From assembly GCF_002902625.1 (NCBI RefSeq), contig NZ_PPRG01000029.1, positions 19,834-83,833 of the forward strand: a stretch of 64,000 bases of DNA, written 5' to 3'. The position numbers and the translations under genes are program-made. This stretch comes from Staphylococcus devriesei (GTDB lineage: Bacteria > Bacillota > Bacilli > Staphylococcales > Staphylococcaceae). The notes below the pieces were generated by a model. The model was given only the letters and a program-made list of their open reading frames with translations, did no database searches and had not been told where the DNA came from. Below are positions 63,158 to 64,000 of the stretch, piece by piece (position 1 is the stretch's first letter; each line of letters opens with the position of its first letter).

Positions 63158-63403
63158 TCAAGTATATTTTAAAATACATTTTGTATACTTCTCAAAGTTT
63201 TCTTTAGCATCATTCATTTTCTTAGTTACATGGCTATATACTTCACTAGTGATAGCTTCGGATTTGTGGCCTAAACGTCCATGAATCACCTTCATAGGTA
63301 CGTTGCTTTCAAGTAATAAAGTACCATGTGTATATCTTAGTATATGTATACTTAACCTATTTTCTTTGCCCAATAAATTTTTTAACTCGTTATAAAATTC
63401 TAT
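63158..63403 (-). pseudogene. int: Tyrosine recombinase (phage integrase), C-terminal remnant
   Basis: About 81 codons on the minus strand with no start: FYNELKNLLGKENRLSIHIL, then RYTHGTLLLESNVPMKVIHG, RLGHKSEAITSEVYSHVTKK. The second catalytic Arg (LRYTH), the His (LGHKS) and the Tyr nucleophile (VYSHV) are all visible; the first Arg and all DNA-binding domains are missing. It is transcribed towards the attachment copy and ends 40 nt from it, the normal attL-int arrangement of staphylococcal prophages. In-frame stop at 63404-63406. Confidence 0.85.
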
Positions 63404-63528
63404 TTAATAATCTTAATTTAACAGGTGTTTATAACTACGATTGCACAAAAATTGAAATTACTTTTACACCTAATTTGCCTAAATACTTATCTAAATCTAT
63501 TGAAGTATTTAATGCACTTAATGCATGA
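63389..63528 (+). pseudogene. Phage portal protein (SPP1 gp6-like) C-terminal fragment
   Basis: Reads LFNNLNLTGVYNYDCTKIEI, TFTPNLPKYLSKSIEVFNAL, then stops. The pattern of Asn-rich start, Y(N)YD, IxFTPNxPKxLxExIE resembles the late part of SPP1-type portal proteins. In such phages the gp7 minor head gene comes next, as here (63524). The 5' boundary meets the integrase remnant at about 63390-63405, a deletion joint. Confidence 0.5.
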
Positions 63529-63628
63529 TGCTCTTGAACATTATTTAATGAATAAGTATTATTATAAGTATAAAGATGCTCATAAAATTGTGGAAAGAAA
63601 ATATGATTACTTAAGATATATTGAATAA
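63524..63628 (+). pseudogene. Remnant of toxin-like C-terminus (cassette 3)
   Basis: Reads HDALEHYLMNKYYYKYKDAH then KIVERKYDYLRYIE and stop. It aligns with the end of the 60404-60700 remnant (HDILERFLMNKNNLSYKESH). Only these 34 codons remain, fused out of frame to the portal fragment. Its partner gene starts 15 nt later. Confidence 0.55.
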
Positions 63629-63642
63629 GTAAGGTGATATAG

Positions 63643-63893
63643 GTGCTTATATTAAGAAAATTAAATGAAGATGAACAAATTATTAGATATGAATATGTAC
63701 CACAAAATGACATCAAAAATGGTAAAGGCGAGATAGCTGTTAATAAATTAAGTTCAGAGGTAAAAGAGTATAGCTTGTCTAAATTAGAAATTAAAAAAAT
63801 ATTTTAACTTATAGAAATAAATCGTATCTTGCAATCTTAGATTTTATTGAGGAAGATAAATTTCCTATTAAATATTTATATGCTTGGTATTGA
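63643..63893 (+). pseudogene. Immunity-like partner gene, frame-shifted (cassette 3)
   Basis: GTG start after AAGGTGAT: MLILRKLNEDEQIIRYEYVP, then KGEIAVNKL and EYSLSKLEIKK. The frame ends at TAA 63805. A shift between 63793 and 63807, simplest at the A7 tract 63793-63799, restores NILTYRNKSYLAILDFIEED and FPIKYLYAWY to stop at 63891. Paralogue of 60717-60966. A terminator repeat follows at once. Confidence 0.6.
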
Positions 63894-63895
63894 AA

Positions 63896-63950
63896 ATAGC
63901 GTCCTTTCTTCATAGATAAAGAGAAAGTGATGCTATTTTTATACGTTTTT
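63896..63950 (+). repeat. 55-bp terminator repeat, copy B
   Basis: 52 of 55 positions identical to 62343-62397; hairpin 63898-63934 followed by ATTTTTAT. Downstream GCAAAGGGACTATG weakly recalls the dispersed repeat next to copy A. Confidence 0.85.
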
Positions 63951-64000
63951 TTAACCTTTTGCAAAGGGACTATGAAATATATTGAAGCTAAATGTTATTT

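Noticed and set aside
63060..63284. A plus-strand coding frame of 74 codons
   Set aside because: It runs antisense through the integrase remnant and the attachment copy and has no homology signal.
60243..64000. A functional pathogenicity island or complete prophage
   Set aside because: No intact integrase, repressor, replication or packaging gene is present; all recognisable phage genes are fragments.

Overview
The window is a low-GC Firmicute chromosome segment. Gene order and near family-identical protein motifs (uppS-cdsA-rseP-proS-polC, rimP-nusA-ylxR-ylxQ-infB, rbfA-truB-ribF-rpsO-pnp-rnjB-ftsK, recA-cinA-rny, mutSL, glpPFKD, miaA-hfq, hflX, glnRA) place it in Staphylococcus. The detail fits a coagulase-negative species, but I cannot fix the species from sequence alone. 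No rRNA, tRNA, CRISPR array or complete insertion sequence was found.

Layout. 1-9786: envelope lipid synthesis (uppS, cdsA), the site-2 protease rseP, proS and the replicative polymerase polC. 9950-14449: the translation/transcription operon rimP-nusA-rnpM(ylxR)-ylxQ-infB. 14737-24524: ribosome maturation, RNA modification and RNA decay (rbfA, truB, ribF, rpsO, pnp, RNase J2), ending in the DNA translocase ftsK. 24527-30507: a GntR regulator, the paired M16 proteases and reductase linked to EF-P modification (yfmF, ymfH, ymfI), an ACT/P-loop protein, a RodZ-like protein and pgsA. 30645-42671: a nonsense-broken cinA, recA with a LexA box, RNase Y, ymdB, a 2-oxoacid oxidoreductase pair, a PGA-hydrolase-like protein, a thiamine-binding protein, miaB, ricA and thiW. 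42935-52705: mutS-mutL, then the glycerol regulon with its GlpP-type leaders and a cre-like site. 52961-60218: a lipase-like hydrolase, miaA-hfq, a glutathione peroxidase, hflX, a PLP enzyme, and glnR-glnA under a perfect GlnR box.

From 60219 to the end the character changes. The 3' end of glnA (60168-60242) is repeated at 63043-63117 (69 of 75 positions identical, 30 in a row), which marks a prophage-type attachment site. Between and beyond the two copies lie debris of at least two tandem prophage-like elements: a tyrosine integrase C-terminus, a portal-protein fragment, an SPP1 gp7-type minor head protein fused to a Ntox50-like toxin domain, and fragments of a second toxin-like C-terminus. 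Each toxin remnant is followed at once by a small gene that looks like its immunity partner. Two of these partners are paralogues that both lose frame at or near an A7 tract. The third, a 65-residue Sm-like protein, is intact. A 55-bp terminator repeat ends two of the cassettes. I read this as a decaying toxin/immunity archive parked at a glnA attachment site, and it is the most unusual content of the window.
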